A DNA stretch of 64,000 bases, taken from contig NZ_CP089924.1 of the NCBI RefSeq assembly GCF_021284765.1, positions 4,048,001 to 4,112,000 of the forward strand, read 5' to 3'. Positions 12,770 to 22,971 of this stretch are shown here, piece by piece. The position numbers were made by a program, and so were the translations under genes. This DNA is from Lysobacter sp. 5GHs7-4. GTDB taxonomy: Bacteria; Pseudomonadota; Gammaproteobacteria; Xanthomonadales; Xanthomonadaceae. Positions within the stretch are counted from its first letter, which is position 1, and every line of letters begins with the position of its first letter. Below the pieces are notes generated by a model. It searched no databases and was not told where the DNA came from. It worked only from the letters and a program-made list of their open reading frames with translations.

Positions 12770-13219
12770 ATGTCTGATTCCAAGTCCAAACCACCCAAGC
12801 GCCCCCCCTCGACCCCTCGCGACGCGCTCGAAGCGCTGCTCGCTGAGCCGGCGGGGAACCCGATCCGTCGAGCGCTGTGGCTGGACGGTCTGGACCGACG
12901 GTTACGCCCCCTCTTGCCGCCTTCGCTGGCCGCGCACGCGCGACTGGCTAACTTCGATAACGGCAAGCTCGTATTTGTCGTCGATGCTCCGGTGTGGCGG
13001 GCCAAGCTTCGGCTCGCGGCTCCGGAACTACTCGACGCGGCCCGTTCCGTCGGGCTGGATGCAGCTGAACTGATCGTCAAAACGACAGCGCCGGTGGCCG
13101 CGCCTGTGCGGCCTGTCCGGAAAGCCTTACCCATGTCGGCAGCCGCGCAGAAAGCCTTGGCGGATGCCCTGGCGTCGCTCAAAGAACCCGATCCATCGGA
13201 TTCGGATGACGCCGCCTGA
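12770..13219 (+). CDS. dciA: DciA (DUF721), DnaB helicase loader
   Basis: About 149 residues with the DUF721 core (roughly 20-100: LEALLAEPAG, LPPSLAAHARLA, LVFVVDAPVWRAKLR), then a basic/acidic low-complexity tail. DciA loads the replicative helicase DnaB in bacteria without DnaC. A dciA between secA and lpxC is the arrangement known in Pseudomonas aeruginosa. Start is ATG 12770 or ATG 12761; the latter overlaps the divergent M23 start codon by two bases. No clear ribosome site distinguishes them. Confidence 0.87.
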   Translation: MSDSKSKPPKRPPSTPRDALEALLAEPAGNPIRRALWLDGLDRRLRPLLPPSLAAHARLANFDNGKLVFVVDAPVWRAKLRLAAPELLDAARSVGLDAAELIVKTTAPVAAPVRPVRKALPMSAAAQKALADALASLKEPDPSDSDDAA

Positions 13220-13449
13220 CCCCTGCGCGACGGCTGGCACGGTCCGTGCCGCCGCCGGCGTTGTGGCCGGGTCGGGGCATGCTAACGGCCTAAACCCTTG
13301 AATTTGTTAAGAGCGCACTAAAGAAACGGTAAAAAACCGTTAAAATTTAGTTAAAGCGTCACCGGACGTTCACGTCTGTGATCCGTCGCACGTTGGGGTC
13401 ATGGCTGTGCCCGGCGTGTTCACTGGCCGTGCCAGGTCGGGCGGAGAAC
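13220..13449. other. Convergent intergenic region between dciA and lpxC
   Basis: Holds a GC-rich hairpin GGCACGGTCCGTGCC (13236-13250, approximate) just after dciA, and an unusually AT-rich patch (13300-13360) with the small inverted repeat AACGGT-AAAAA-ACCGTT. These may end transcription from dciA and lpxC. No gene is seen. Confidence 0.45.
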
Positions 13450-14358
13450 TCAGGCCGGGACGGGTTCGCCGTAGGCCACCGGCGGTGCATCCACGTCGGT
13501 GTAGGTGACTTCTTCCCAGGCCGAACGCTCGGCCAGCAGGGCGCGCACCAGCTGATTGTTGAGCGCGTGGCCGGACTTGTAGCCCTCGTAGGCGCCGATG
13601 ATCGGGTGCCCGGCCAGGTACAGGTCGCCGACCGCGTCGAGGATCTTGTGGCGCACGAACTCGTCGGCGTAGCGCAGGCCGTCGTCGTTGAGCACGCGGA
13701 ACTCGTCCAGCACGATCGCGTTGTCCATCGAGCCGCCCAGGCCCAGGTTGCGCTCGCGCATGTACTCCAGGTCGCGCATGAAGCCGAAGGTACGGGCGCG
13801 GCTGACTTCGCGGATGTAGTTCTCGGTCGAGAACTCGACCTCCGCGCGCGATTGCGAGGCCGGGATCGCCGGGTGGTCGAACACCACGGTGAAGCCCAGA
13901 CGGAAGCCGTCGTAGGGCTCGAAGCGGGCGACCTTGTCGCCGTGCACCACTTCGATCGGGCGCTTGATGCGGATGAAGCGCTTCGGCGCCTCCTGCTCGG
14001 CGATGCCCGCCGACTGCAGCAGGAACACGAAGGGACCGGCGGAACCGTCCATGATCGGCACTTCGGCCGCGGACAGTTCGATAAAGATGTTGTCGACGCC
14101 CAGGCCGGCCAGCGCCGACAGCAGGTGCTCGACGGTCATGACCTTGCCCGCGCCCTGGGTCAGGCCAGTGCACAGCACGGTCTCGGTGACCAGCTGCGCC
14201 GCCGCGGGGATCTCCACCACCGGGTCCAGGTCCACGCGCCGGAACACGACACCGGTGTCCACCGGGGCCGGGCGCAGGGTGAGAAAAACCTTCTCGCCGC
14301 TGTGCAGGCCCACGCCGGTGGCGCGGATCACGTTCTTGAGGGTGCGCTGACGCAACAT
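13450..14358 (-). CDS. lpxC: LpxC, UDP-3-O-acyl-N-acetylglucosamine deacetylase
   Basis: A 302-residue zinc amidase catalysing the committed step of lipid A synthesis. Catalytic and zinc residues are visible: Glu77-His78 (TVEHLLSAL), His237 and Asp241 (HKILDAVGD), His264 (KSGHALNN). ATG 14358 starts the canonical [11 protein letters not shown]. The gene follows ftsZ as in most gammaproteobacteria but is separated from it by a hairpin terminator, so it likely has its own promoter in 14359-14578. Confidence 0.97.
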   Translation of the reverse strand: MLRQRTLKNVIRATGVGLHSGEKVFLTLRPAPVDTGVVFRRVDLDPVVEIPAAAQLVTETVLCTGLTQGAGKVMTVEHLLSALAGLGVDNIFIELSAAEVPIMDGSAGPFVFLLQSAGIAEQEAPKRFIRIKRPIEVVHGDKVARFEPYDGFRLGFTVVFDHPAIPASQSRAEVEFSTENYIREVSRARTFGFMRDLEYMRERNLGLGGSMDNAIVLDEFRVLNDDGLRYADEFVRHKILDAVGDLYLAGHPIIGAYEGYKSGHALNNQLVRALLAERSAWEEVTYTDVDAPPVAYGEPVPA

Positions 14359-14544
14359 GGGTCGGTGGGGTCTGCCTGGCCGCGTGGGACGGCCTGTCGT
14401 TGGTGCGGGTTCGTGTCGGGCCTCGCGGCCGACTCCATCACTATCGGGACGGGGTCGAAACCGCGCAAGGGTAGCACGCAGCACCCTGAACCTGAACGGA
14501 AAGGACGCAGTGTCCCACCGTTGGCGCCGGTGCGCGAAACCGGC

Positions 14545-14576
14545 CGGCCGACCCGCCTAGGGACGGGTCGGCCGGT
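14545..14576. other. Long perfect hairpin in the ftsZ-lpxC gap
   Basis: CCGGCCGACCCG and CGGGTCGGCCGG flank 8 nt, a 12-bp all-GC-rich stem. Together with the adjacent terminator it makes a double hairpin. The rest of the 386-bp gap (14359-14744) contains no gene. Confidence 0.6.
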
Positions 14577-14578
14577 CC

Positions 14579-14606
14579 AAAACGCCGCGCGCCTGAGCGC
14601 GCGGCG
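14579..14606 (-). terminator. Intrinsic terminator after ftsZ
   Basis: On the minus strand CGCCGCGCGC, loop TCAG, GCGCGCGGCG is followed directly by TTTT. A 10-bp stem lies about 140 nt beyond the ftsZ stop codon, closing the dcw transcript before lpxC. Confidence 0.75.
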
Positions 14607-14744
14607 GAGTACCGCCCCCGGGCCGGGGGACGAATCCGGCCCGGGGTGTTGGAACAGGAGTGAGCGCAGAGGGGTGAGGAGCGAGCGAACTCAGCCCAGC
14701 CCCCATACTCACTCCGTACTTCTACTTATTGCTCACTTCTGGCT

Positions 14745-15968
14745 TCAATCCGCCTGGCGGCGCAGGAACGCCGGGATGTCCAGGTAGCTGCTGTCGTTGC
14801 CGAAGTCGGCCACGGCCGGGGCCGAGCTTTCCATCGGGCGCGAGCCGCCGCGCAGGTTGCCGCCGAAGCTGGACATCGGCGAGGACGGCATTTCGTCCAT
14901 GGCCGAGAACTCCGGCTGGCCGGTGGTGGCGTTGCGCACCAGCTGGATCGGAGCGCGCTGCGATTCGCGATCAAAGCCCTGGCCGCGCACCGACTGCTTG
15001 GCGGCGACGCGGTTGAGGCCGGTGGCGACCACGGTGACCTTGACCTCGTCCTGCATGTCCGGATCCAGCACGGTGCCGATGACCACGGTCGCATCCTCGG
15101 AGGCGAAGCCTTCGATGGTACGGCCGACCTCGTCGAACTCGGCCATGGTGAAGTCCGGGCCGGCGGTGATGTTGACCAGGATGCCGTTGGCGCCGGACAG
15201 GTTGACGTCGTCCAGCAGCGGGTTCTGGATCGCCGATTCGGCCGCGGCCTGGGCGCGATCGTCGCCGCGCGCCGAGCCGGTGCCCATCATCGCCAGGCCC
15301 ATCTCGCTCATCACGGTGCGCACGTCGGCGAAGTCGACGTTGATCAGACCCGGACGCACGATCAGGTCGGCGATGCCCTGCACGGCGCCCAGCAGCACGT
15401 CGTTGGCGGCGCGGAAGGCCTGGATCATGGTCGCGTTGCGGCCGAGTACGGTGATCAGCTTCTCGTTCGGGATCGTGATCAGCGAGTCGCAGTGGTGCGA
15501 CAGCTCCTCGATGCCCTTGAGCGCGACCTGCATGCGGCGGCGGCCCTCGAACGGGAACGGCTTGGTGACCACGGCCACGGTCAGGATGCCCATTTCCTTG
15601 GCCAGCTGCGCCACTACCGGCGCCGCGCCGGTGCCGGTGCCGCCGCCCATGCCGGCGGTGATGAAGACCATGTCGGCGCCGGTCAGCGCGTCCATGATGC
15701 GTTCGCGATCTTCCAGCGCGGCCTGACGGCCCACTTCCGGATTCGCGCCCGCGCCCAGGCCCTTGGTGACGTTGCTGCCCAGCTGCAGCTGCAGCTTGGC
15801 GCCGCAGTTCTTGATCGCCTGGGCGTCGGTGTTGGCGGTGATGAATTCCACGCCGTCGACGCTGCCGCTGACCATGTGCGCCACGGCGTTGCCGCCGCCG
15901 CCGCCCACGCCGACGACCTTGATGACCGCGTTCGGGGCCATTTTTTCAACCAATTCGAAATGTGCCAT
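14745..15968 (-). CDS. ftsZ: FtsZ, division GTPase
   Basis: A 407-residue tubulin homologue that polymerises into the Z-ring. Seen: N-terminal VGVGGGGGNAV, GTP-binding tubulin signature GMGGGTGTGAAP (about residues 104-115), a variable linker from about 320, and the conserved C-terminal peptide YLDIPAFLRRQAD that binds FtsA and ZipA. A GAGGACGAGGAC purine stretch precedes ATG. There are 186 bp between ftsA and ftsZ, so an internal promoter is possible, but none was clear. Confidence 0.98.
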   Translation of the reverse strand: MAHFELVEKMAPNAVIKVVGVGGGGGNAVAHMVSGSVDGVEFITANTDAQAIKNCGAKLQLQLGSNVTKGLGAGANPEVGRQAALEDRERIMDALTGADMVFITAGMGGGTGTGAAPVVAQLAKEMGILTVAVVTKPFPFEGRRRMQVALKGIEELSHHCDSLITIPNEKLITVLGRNATMIQAFRAANDVLLGAVQGIADLIVRPGLINVDFADVRTVMSEMGLAMMGTGSARGDDRAQAAAESAIQNPLLDDVNLSGANGILVNITAGPDFTMAEFDEVGRTIEGFASEDATVVIGTVLDPDMQDEVKVTVVATGLNRVAAKQSVRGQGFDRESQRAPIQLVRNATTGQPEFSAMDEMPSSPMSSFGGNLRGGSRPMESSAPAVADFGNDSSYLDIPAFLRRQAD

Positions 15969-16154
15969 GTCCTCGTCCTCGTTATGTATTGCTAGTTATG
16001 GATACATCGCTGGTGCCGCATGAAACCGACTTGCAAACCCTTAGCCGCCGTCTCGCCTGCCGCGCGATCCGGGCCCGGCCCGGATCCGGAATCGGCGCCG
16101 ATCGCATCCGGCTCGATTCCTTGAAACCCACGTCGCTCACGACCGTCCGTCCGG

Positions 16155-17393
16155 TCAGAATTCGCCGCGGTACCAGTTCTTGATCTTGTTGAAGAAGCTG
16201 CCGGCGCGACCGGTCGGAATCACCGAACTGCGCCGCGGATGCTCGATCTGGCTGCCCATCAGCAGCAGGCCCACGCCGGTGGCGTGGACCGGGTTGCCGA
16301 CCACCTCGCCCAGCCCGGTCACGTGTTGCGGAATGCCCACGCGCACCGGCATCTGCAGCATTTCCTCGGCCAGCTCCACCACGCCTTCCATCTTCGCCGC
16401 GCCGCCGGTCAGGACCATGCCGGCGCGCACGTGCTGTTCGAAACCCGAACGGCGCAGCTCGGCCTGGATCATTTCGAAGATCTCCTCGTAGCGCGCCTGC
16501 ACCGCCTGCGCCAGCGAATGGCGCGGCATGCGCCGCGGCGGACGATCGCCCACGCTGGGCACCTGGATCGACTCTTCGGCGGTGGCCATCTGCGCCAGCG
16601 CGCAGGCGTAGCGCACCTTGATCTGCTCGGCCTCGGGCGTGGGCGTGCGCAGCATGTGCGCGATGTCCTCGGTGACCTTGTCGCCGGCGATCGCCAGGCT
16701 GGCGCTGTGCGCGATCGCGCCCTGCACGAACACCGCGATGTCGGTGGTGCCGGCGCCGATGTCGACCAGCACCACGCCCAGCTCGCGCTCGTCGCTGGTC
16801 AGCACCGCGGTGCTGGAGGCCAGCACGCTCAGGATCAGGTCGTCGACCTGCAGGCCGCAGCGCTGCACGCACTTGCTGATGTTGGCCGCCGCCGACTGCG
16901 CGCACACCACCAGGTGCGCATGCACCTCCAGGCGCACGCCGGTCATGCCGACCGGATTGCGGATGCCTTCCTGCGAATCGTCCAGCACGTAGTCGCGCGG
17001 GATCGCGTGCAGGATTTTCTGGTCGGCCGGGATCGCCACCGCCTTGGCCGCCTCCAGCACGCGGTCGAGATCGCCGTAGGTGACCTCGCCGTCGCGGATC
17101 GGGGCGATGCCCTGCGAGTTGCGGCACTGCACGTGGTTGCCGGAGATCGAGGCGTAGACCGAGCGGATCTCGCAGCCGGCCATCAGCTCGGCCTCCTCGA
17201 TCGCGCGCTGGATCGATTGCACCGTCGACTCGATATCGACCACCACGCCGCGCTTGAGGCCGCGCGATTCGTGCGATCCGATGCCGATGACCTCGATCGG
17301 GTTGCCCGGCGAATACTCGCCCACCAGCGCCACCACCTTCGAGGTGCCGATGTCGAGGCCGACGATCAGCGATTTGTCGCCTTTGCGATTCAT
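16155..17393 (-). CDS. ftsA: FtsA, actin-like Z-ring membrane tether
   Basis: A 412-residue actin-fold protein that anchors FtsZ to the membrane and recruits later division proteins. Phosphate loops GLDIGTSKVVAL (near 12-23) and VDIGAGTTDIAVF (near 205-217) are intact, as is the C-terminal amphipathic helix SFFNKIKNWYRGEF. The start ATG overlaps the ftsQ stop (ATGA), indicating translational coupling. Confidence 0.97.
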   Translation of the reverse strand: MNRKGDKSLIVGLDIGTSKVVALVGEYSPGNPIEVIGIGSHESRGLKRGVVVDIESTVQSIQRAIEEAELMAGCEIRSVYASISGNHVQCRNSQGIAPIRDGEVTYGDLDRVLEAAKAVAIPADQKILHAIPRDYVLDDSQEGIRNPVGMTGVRLEVHAHLVVCAQSAAANISKCVQRCGLQVDDLILSVLASSTAVLTSDERELGVVLVDIGAGTTDIAVFVQGAIAHSASLAIAGDKVTEDIAHMLRTPTPEAEQIKVRYACALAQMATAEESIQVPSVGDRPPRRMPRHSLAQAVQARYEEIFEMIQAELRRSGFEQHVRAGMVLTGGAAKMEGVVELAEEMLQMPVRVGIPQHVTGLGEVVGNPVHATGVGLLLMGSQIEHPRRSSVIPTGRAGSFFNKIKNWYRGEF

Positions 17394-18145
17394 GACTTTT
17401 CCTGCTGCTGTTGCGTTGCGGCCGTGGGCGCGGTGATCGGCGCCCACGACAGCGCGAAACCATTGGTGTAACGAAGATCGGCGCGGGCCAGGATCTGCAC
17501 CCGTTGCGCCAGCAAACGCGGCATCAGCCGCACGAAACGCGCCAGGCGCGCGCGCGCCTGCTCGCGCCCCACCACCACCTCGGTGCCGCCCGGGGCGGCA
17601 CCGTTGACCAGGCCCAGCGTGCAGCTGCCGCGCTGGTCGATTTCGACCCGCTGCACTTCCATCCCGATCGGCGCGAACATCGCGCGCGACTCGTTGTACA
17701 GCGCCACCACTTCGGCCACGCGCGCATCCGGGCCGGCGAACTGCGGCAGGCCCTTGGGCACGTCCACGCCCTTGGCCGGGAACAAACGGCCCTGCTCCGA
17801 CAACAGGCGGTCGGCGCCCCAGCGCGCGAACGGGCGATGCTCGGCCACGCTCACCTCCAACACATCGGGCCAGCGCTTGCGCACCTCGGCGTGCTCCACC
17901 CACGGCAGCTTGGCGACCGCGCCCTGCGCGCCGGCCAGATCGACCGCGAAGAAGCCGCGCTGCGCGTAGGGCAGCAGCGTGCGACGCAGCAGCGCCTCGT
18001 CGACCCGGTCGAACTGCCCGGTCACGCGCAGCTTGCGCAACGGCCATTGGCCCGCGCCGATCCAGCCGTTGAGCACGGCGACCACCGGCAGCGCGACCAG
18101 CGCCAGCGCGAGCAGCCAACCGATGAGGCGCAGCATGGCGTTCAC
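17390..18145 (-). CDS. ftsQ: FtsQ, division protein
   Basis: A 251-residue bitopic inner-membrane protein of the FtsQBL complex: short cytoplasmic part, membrane segment (about 5-25), POTRA domain ([14 protein letters not shown] onward, about 35-105) and beta domain. GTG at 18145 is chosen because AGGAGGTG lies 7 nt before it, and GTGA overlaps the ddlB stop; an ATG nine bases further in is too far from this site. Ends in a Gln-rich tail. Confidence 0.94.
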   Translation of the reverse strand: MNAMLRLIGWLLALALVALPVVAVLNGWIGAGQWPLRKLRVTGQFDRVDEALLRRTLLPYAQRGFFAVDLAGAQGAVAKLPWVEHAEVRKRWPDVLEVSVAEHRPFARWGADRLLSEQGRLFPAKGVDVPKGLPQFAGPDARVAEVVALYNESRAMFAPIGMEVQRVEIDQRGSCTLGLVNGAAPGGTEVVVGREQARARLARFVRLMPRLLAQRVQILARADLRYTNGFALSWAPITAPTAATQQQQEKS

Positions 18146-19119
18146 GCCGTGGCACCTCCTTGCACGGTCGCCTCGAGCACGCGCCAGCACAGCTCGTCGT
18201 ACTCGATGCCGACCTGACGCGCCGCCTTGGGCACCAGCGAATGGCTGGTCATGCCCGGCGCGGTGTTGACCTCGATCAGGTACAGCTGGCCGCTGTCGCG
18301 GTCGCGCATCACGTCGACGCGGCCCCAACCCTTGCAGCCGGCGGCGACGAAGGCGCGCATCGCGATGCGGCGGATCTCGTCCTCGACCTCGCCCTCCAGA
18401 CCCGGGCACAGGTACTGGGTGTCGTCGGCGATGTACTTGGCGTGGTAGTCGTACCACGGGCCCTTGGGCACGATGCGGATCGACGGCAGCGCGGTGTAGC
18501 CGTCGCCGTTGATCAGCACCGCGACGGTGAGCTCGTCGCCGATCACCATCTGCTCCATCAGCATCTCACCGGGATAGCGCGCGGCAAGCGCCACGGCCTC
18601 GTCGATGTCGGCGTCGGCCAGCACCCGCGACACGCCCACGCTGGAGCCTTCGCTGGACGGCTTGATGATCACCGGCAGACCGATCTCGCGCGCTGCCGCG
18701 TGCACGTCCTCGCCCTTGGCGATGCGCTTGTAGCGCGGCGTCGGCAGGCCTTCGGCCATCCACACCTGCTTGGTGCGGATCTTGTCCATGGCCAGCGCCG
18801 AACCCAGCACATCCGAGCCGGTATAGGGCACGCCCAGCGCTTCCAGCACGCCTTGCAGCACGCCGTCCTCACCGCCGCCCTTGTTGCCGTGCAGGATGTT
18901 GAACACGCGGTCGACGCGCTTCGCCTGGATGGCCTCGATCAGCGCAGGAATGCCGTCCACCGCGAACGCTTCGACGCCGCGCGAACGCAGCGCCTCTAGC
19001 ACGCCGCGCCCGGAATCCAGCGACACCTCGCGCTCGGCGCTGGTGCCGCCCATGAGCACGGCGACGCGCCCGAACACGGCCGGATCGGTGACGCGGAGCG
19101 GAACGAACTGCGAACTCAC
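18142..19119 (-). CDS. ddlB: D-alanine--D-alanine ligase B
   Basis: A 325-residue ATP-grasp ligase making the D-Ala-D-Ala terminus of the pentapeptide. Motifs: [12 protein letters not shown] near the N-terminus, [13 protein letters not shown]-lid [10 protein letters not shown], and the metal-binding [14 protein letters not shown] 19119 with GGAGAG upstream overlaps the murC stop as GTGA. Substrate for MurF, encoded in the same operon. Confidence 0.96.
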   Translation of the reverse strand: MSSQFVPLRVTDPAVFGRVAVLMGGTSAEREVSLDSGRGVLEALRSRGVEAFAVDGIPALIEAIQAKRVDRVFNILHGNKGGGEDGVLQGVLEALGVPYTGSDVLGSALAMDKIRTKQVWMAEGLPTPRYKRIAKGEDVHAAAREIGLPVIIKPSSEGSSVGVSRVLADADIDEAVALAARYPGEMLMEQMVIGDELTVAVLINGDGYTALPSIRIVPKGPWYDYHAKYIADDTQYLCPGLEGEVEDEIRRIAMRAFVAAGCKGWGRVDVMRDRDSGQLYLIEVNTAPGMTSHSLVPKAARQVGIEYDELCWRVLEATVQGGATA

Positions 19120-20561
19120 TTGGACTCTCCCTGAAAACCGTTGTGGGCGATCTGCTGCGCGGCGTGGCCGATGTCGCCGGCCCCCATCATCAGCAGCAGG
19201 TCGCCGTCGTTGAGCACGTCGGGCAGCACCGCGGCCAGTTCGCCTGCGCCGCCGACCACGACCGGATCGATGCGGCCGCGCGCGCGGATCGCGCGCGCCA
19301 GCGACTTGGCGTCGGCGCCGGCGATCGGCGCCTCGCCGGCCGGGTAGATCTCGGTCAGCACCAGCGCATCGACGCTGGACAGCACCGCGGCGAACTCGTC
19401 GAACAGGTCGCGGGTGCGGCTGTAGCGGTGCGGCTGGAACGCTACCACCAGGCGCTTGTCCGGCCAGCCGCCGCGCGCGGCGGCGAACACCGCCTCCAAT
19501 TCCTTGGGGTGGTGGCCGTAGTCGTCGACCAGCTGCACGTTGGCGCCCTTGGCGGTGCGCAGCTGCGCCAGCAGGTTGAAGCGGCGGCCGATGCCGGCGA
19601 AGTTCTGCAACGCGCGCGCGATCGCCTCGGGCTGCACGCCCAGCTGCCAGCCCACCGCGGCCGCGGCCAGCGCGTTGAGCACGTTGTGGCGGCCCGGCAG
19701 CGCCAAGGTCACCGCGGTGCGCGTCGCGTCGGGCAGGCACAGGGTGAAGCGCATGTTCGGGCCGTGCTGCTCGACGTCCTCGGCGCGCACGTCGGCGGCG
19801 CCGTCGAAGCCGTAGGTCATCACGTGGCGCGGCGTCTCGGCGGCCAGCGCGGCGACCTTGGGATCGTCGATGCACAGCACCGCCAGGCCGTAGAACGGCA
19901 GACGGTGCAGGAATTCCTCGAACGCGGCCTGGACCTTGGCGAAGTCGCCACCGTAGTTCTCCAGGTGATCGGCATCGATGTTGGTGACGATGGCGATCTG
20001 CGGGTTCAGGCGCAGGAAGCTGCCGTCGCTCTCGTCGGCCTCGGCCACCAGCCACTGGCCGCCGCCCAGGCGCGCGTTGGCGCCGGCGGCGAGCAATTGG
20101 CCGCCGATCACGAAGGTCGGATCGATGCCGCCCTCGCCCAGCACGCTGGCGGCCAGCGAGGTGGTGGTGGTCTTGCCGTGGGTGCCGGCCACCGCGATAC
20201 CGCGACGGAAACGCATCAGCTCGGCCAGCATCTCCGCGCGCGGCACCACCGGAATGCGCTGCGCGCGCGCTTCCATCAGCTCCGGGTTGTCGCGCTTGAT
20301 CGCGCTGGACACCACCACGCAGTCGCTGCCCAGCACGTTGGCGGCGGCATGGCCGCGATGCACGGCGATCCCCAGCGACGCCAGGCGGCGCGTGACGGCG
20401 TTGTCGGCCATGTCCGATCCGGACACCTGATAGCCCAGCGTGCACATGACCTCGGCGATGCCGCTCATGCCGGTGCCGCCGATGCCGACGAAGTGCACGC
20501 GCGGAAAGGCCTGGGCGAGATCGCCCGTGTGCTGCAGCCGGCGGCGCAGGGCCGTGCTCAT
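19116..20561 (-). CDS. murC: MurC, UDP-MurNAc--L-alanine ligase
   Basis: A 481-residue cytoplasmic Mur ligase adding L-Ala to UDP-MurNAc. N-terminal [18 protein letters not shown] loop [10 protein letters not shown] (about 123-132), EADESDGSF, and HPHRY-type FQPHRYSRT in the C-terminal domain identify MurC. ATG overlaps the murG stop. Confidence 0.97.
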   Translation of the reverse strand: MSTALRRRLQHTGDLAQAFPRVHFVGIGGTGMSGIAEVMCTLGYQVSGSDMADNAVTRRLASLGIAVHRGHAAANVLGSDCVVVSSAIKRDNPELMEARAQRIPVVPRAEMLAELMRFRRGIAVAGTHGKTTTTSLAASVLGEGGIDPTFVIGGQLLAAGANARLGGGQWLVAEADESDGSFLRLNPQIAIVTNIDADHLENYGGDFAKVQAAFEEFLHRLPFYGLAVLCIDDPKVAALAAETPRHVMTYGFDGAADVRAEDVEQHGPNMRFTLCLPDATRTAVTLALPGRHNVLNALAAAAVGWQLGVQPEAIARALQNFAGIGRRFNLLAQLRTAKGANVQLVDDYGHHPKELEAVFAAARGGWPDKRLVVAFQPHRYSRTRDLFDEFAAVLSSVDALVLTEIYPAGEAPIAGADAKSLARAIRARGRIDPVVVGGAGELAAVLPDVLNDGDLLLMMGAGDIGHAAQQIAHNGFQGESK

Positions 20562-21673
20562 GCCGGCTTCCTCATGTTCGATTGCTCCAGGACGATGTCG
20601 GCGACCCGCTCGGCCGCGTCGGGTTTGGCCAGGGCGCGCGCGGCGCGGGCCATCTGCAACAGGCCCTCGCGCTCGCCGAGAATTTCGATGGTGGCCGACA
20701 GGCGCTCGGCCAGATCGCCGCTTTGCGGCAGCAGCTGGGCCGCGCCGCGATCGACCAGGAACTGCGCGTTCTTGGTCTGATGGTCGTCCACCGCCTGCGG
20801 AAACGGCACCAGCACGCTGCCCACGCCGGCCGCGCACAACTCGGCCAGGGTCAGCGCGCCGGCGCGGCAGACCACCAGGTCGGCCCAGGCGTAGGCCGCG
20901 GCCATGTCGGCGATGAACGGTTCGACCGAGGCGCTCACGCCAGCGTCGGCGTAGGCGCGCACCGCGTCGTCGCGCAGCTTCTCGCCGCACTGGTGGCGCA
21001 CTTCGTAAGTCAGGCGGCCGCGCAGGCCGGCGATCGCCTTGGGCACCGCGGCGTTGAGCGCGCGCGCGCCCTGGCTGCCGCCCAGCACCAGCAGGCGCAG
21101 CGCGCCGCTGCGGCCGGCGTAGCGCTGCTCCGGCGGCACGATCGCCGAGATCTCGGCACGCACCGGGTTGCCGACCACGGTTTCGCGGCCGTCGGCGAAA
21201 GTGTCCGGGAAACCGGTCAGCACCTGCCGCGCGAAACGCGCGAGCACGCGGTTGGTCATGCCCGGCGCGCGGTTCTGTTCGTGCACGATCAGCGGAATGC
21301 CGGCCAGGCGCGCGGCGATGCCGCCGGGGCCGGCGGCGTAACCGCCGAAGCTGATCACCGCGCGCGGCTGGCGCTCGCGCAGCACGCGTGCGGCCGCGCG
21401 CACCGCGCCCAGCACCTTGAACGGCGCCGCCAGCAACGCCGCCGCGCCCTTGCCGCGGATGCCGCGCACGGCGATGGTGTCGATGGCGATGCCGTGCTGC
21501 GGCACCAGGCGCGTTTCCATGCCGCCGTCGGCGCCCAGCCACAGCACCGGCGTACTGCGCTCGCCCAGGGCGCGCGCGACCGCCAGGCCCGGGAAGATAT
21601 GCCCGCCCGTGCCGCCGGCGAGGATCATCACCGGGCGCGCCTGGCTATCGGCGGCGGCGCTTTGCGCGCTCAT
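20558..21673 (-). CDS. murG: MurG, lipid II synthase
   Basis: A 371-residue GT28 glycosyltransferase transferring GlcNAc from UDP-GlcNAc to lipid I at the inner face of the membrane. G-loops [11 protein letters not shown] (about 20-30), [10 protein letters not shown] and [11 protein letters not shown] are present, with the donor site [11 protein letters not shown] and [13 protein letters not shown] overlaps the ftsW stop. Confidence 0.97.
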   Translation of the reverse strand: MSAQSAAADSQARPVMILAGGTGGHIFPGLAVARALGERSTPVLWLGADGGMETRLVPQHGIAIDTIAVRGIRGKGAAALLAAPFKVLGAVRAAARVLRERQPRAVISFGGYAAGPGGIAARLAGIPLIVHEQNRAPGMTNRVLARFARQVLTGFPDTFADGRETVVGNPVRAEISAIVPPEQRYAGRSGALRLLVLGGSQGARALNAAVPKAIAGLRGRLTYEVRHQCGEKLRDDAVRAYADAGVSASVEPFIADMAAAYAWADLVVCRAGALTLAELCAAGVGSVLVPFPQAVDDHQTKNAQFLVDRGAAQLLPQSGDLAERLSATIEILGEREGLLQMARAARALAKPDAAERVADIVLEQSNMRKPA

Positions 21674-22971
21674 GCCGTCCTCCCCAGGCTGGGTTCGATG
21701 CGCTGGCGCAGGCGGCTGGTGCCGCGCACCGGATCGGCGGCGACGCCGGACGGCAGCGGATTGGCGGTCGCGGGCACGCCGGCCGACGGCTGCGCGGCTT
21801 CGTTGCGCAGGCGCGCGACCTGGCGCTGCGCGCGATCGAGTTCGTACGACACGCGCAGCAGCACGCCCAGCGCGGCGCAGGTCATGATCACGCTGGAGCC
21901 GCCGGAGGAAATCATCGGCAGGGTCAGGCCCTTGGTCGGCAGCAGGCCCAGGTTCACGCCGATCGAGACGAAACTCTGCAGACCGATCCACAGCGCGATG
22001 CCGAAGGCGACGTAGCCGGAGAAATGGCGGCGCATCTCCACGCACTTCAGGCCGATCCACAGCGCGCGCCCGGTCAGCAGCACGTACATGCCGACCACCG
22101 CGCACACGCCGACGAAGCCGAATTCCTCGGCGATCACCGCCATGATGAAGTCGGTGTGCGCCTCGGGCAGGTAGGACAGCTTCTGCACCGACGCGCCCAG
22201 CCCCACGCCCAGCCATTCGCCGCGGCCGACCGCCATCAGCGCGTTGGTGAGCTGGTAGCCGGTCTTGAACGGGTCCGACCAGGGATCCAGGAACGAGGTC
22301 AGGCGGCTCACGCGGTACGGTTCGGCGATCGCCACGATCGCCAGCACCGGTAGGCCGATCAGCACCGGACCGAACATGCGCGGCATGTTGACGCCGCCCA
22401 GCACCAGCATGCCGGCGGTGATCGCCAGGATCAGCGAGGACGAACCGAAGTCGGGCTGCAGCAGCAGCAGCGTCACCAGCAACACCGCCACGCCGATCGG
22501 CTTGAGCATCGCCATCCAGGTCGCCGAGATGTCCTCGCTGAAGCGCTTGAGATAGCTGGCCAGCCAGACGATGTAGAACAGCTTGACCGCCTCCACCGCC
22601 TGGAAGCCCATCACGCCGAAGTTCAGCCAGCGGCGCGCGCCGTTGACGCTCTTGCCGATGCCGGGCACGAACACCGCCAACAGCAGCGCCAGGCAGGCCA
22701 GCAGCAGCAGCTGGTTGTGCTGCTCGATGGTCTTGAGCTCGGTGCGCATCAGCCACACCGCCAGCACCAGCCCCACCGACAGGAACATGGCGTGCTTGAT
22801 CAGGAAGTAGAACGGGCCGACGTCCAGTCCGTCGGCGATGCCGATCGAGGCCGAGCCGACCATCACCAGTCCGACGCAGCCCAGCGCGCACGACACCGCC
22901 ATCAGCCACGGGTCGTAGCGCCCGTGGATGGCGTCCAGTCGTGTCGCCTGGCGTGCGGCGGAGTCGTTCAT
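21670..22971 (-). CDS. ftsW: FtsW, SEDS-family septal peptidoglycan polymerase
   Basis: A 433-residue polytopic protein with about ten membrane segments. SEDS motifs are clear: [33 protein letters not shown] and [10 protein letters not shown]. Works with FtsI. A hydrophilic C-terminal tail of about 60 residues follows the last segment. In many gammaproteobacteria murD sits between mraY and ftsW; here ftsW and mraY share one base (TGATG) and murD is absent. Confidence 0.96.
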   Translation of the reverse strand: MNDSAARQATRLDAIHGRYDPWLMAVSCALGCVGLVMVGSASIGIADGLDVGPFYFLIKHAMFLSVGLVLAVWLMRTELKTIEQHNQLLLLACLALLLAVFVPGIGKSVNGARRWLNFGVMGFQAVEAVKLFYIVWLASYLKRFSEDISATWMAMLKPIGVAVLLVTLLLLQPDFGSSSLILAITAGMLVLGGVNMPRMFGPVLIGLPVLAIVAIAEPYRVSRLTSFLDPWSDPFKTGYQLTNALMAVGRGEWLGVGLGASVQKLSYLPEAHTDFIMAVIAEEFGFVGVCAVVGMYVLLTGRALWIGLKCVEMRRHFSGYVAFGIALWIGLQSFVSIGVNLGLLPTKGLTLPMISSGGSSVIMTCAALGVLLRVSYELDRAQRQVARLRNEAAQPSAGVPATANPLPSGVAADPVRGTSRLRQRIEPSLGRTA

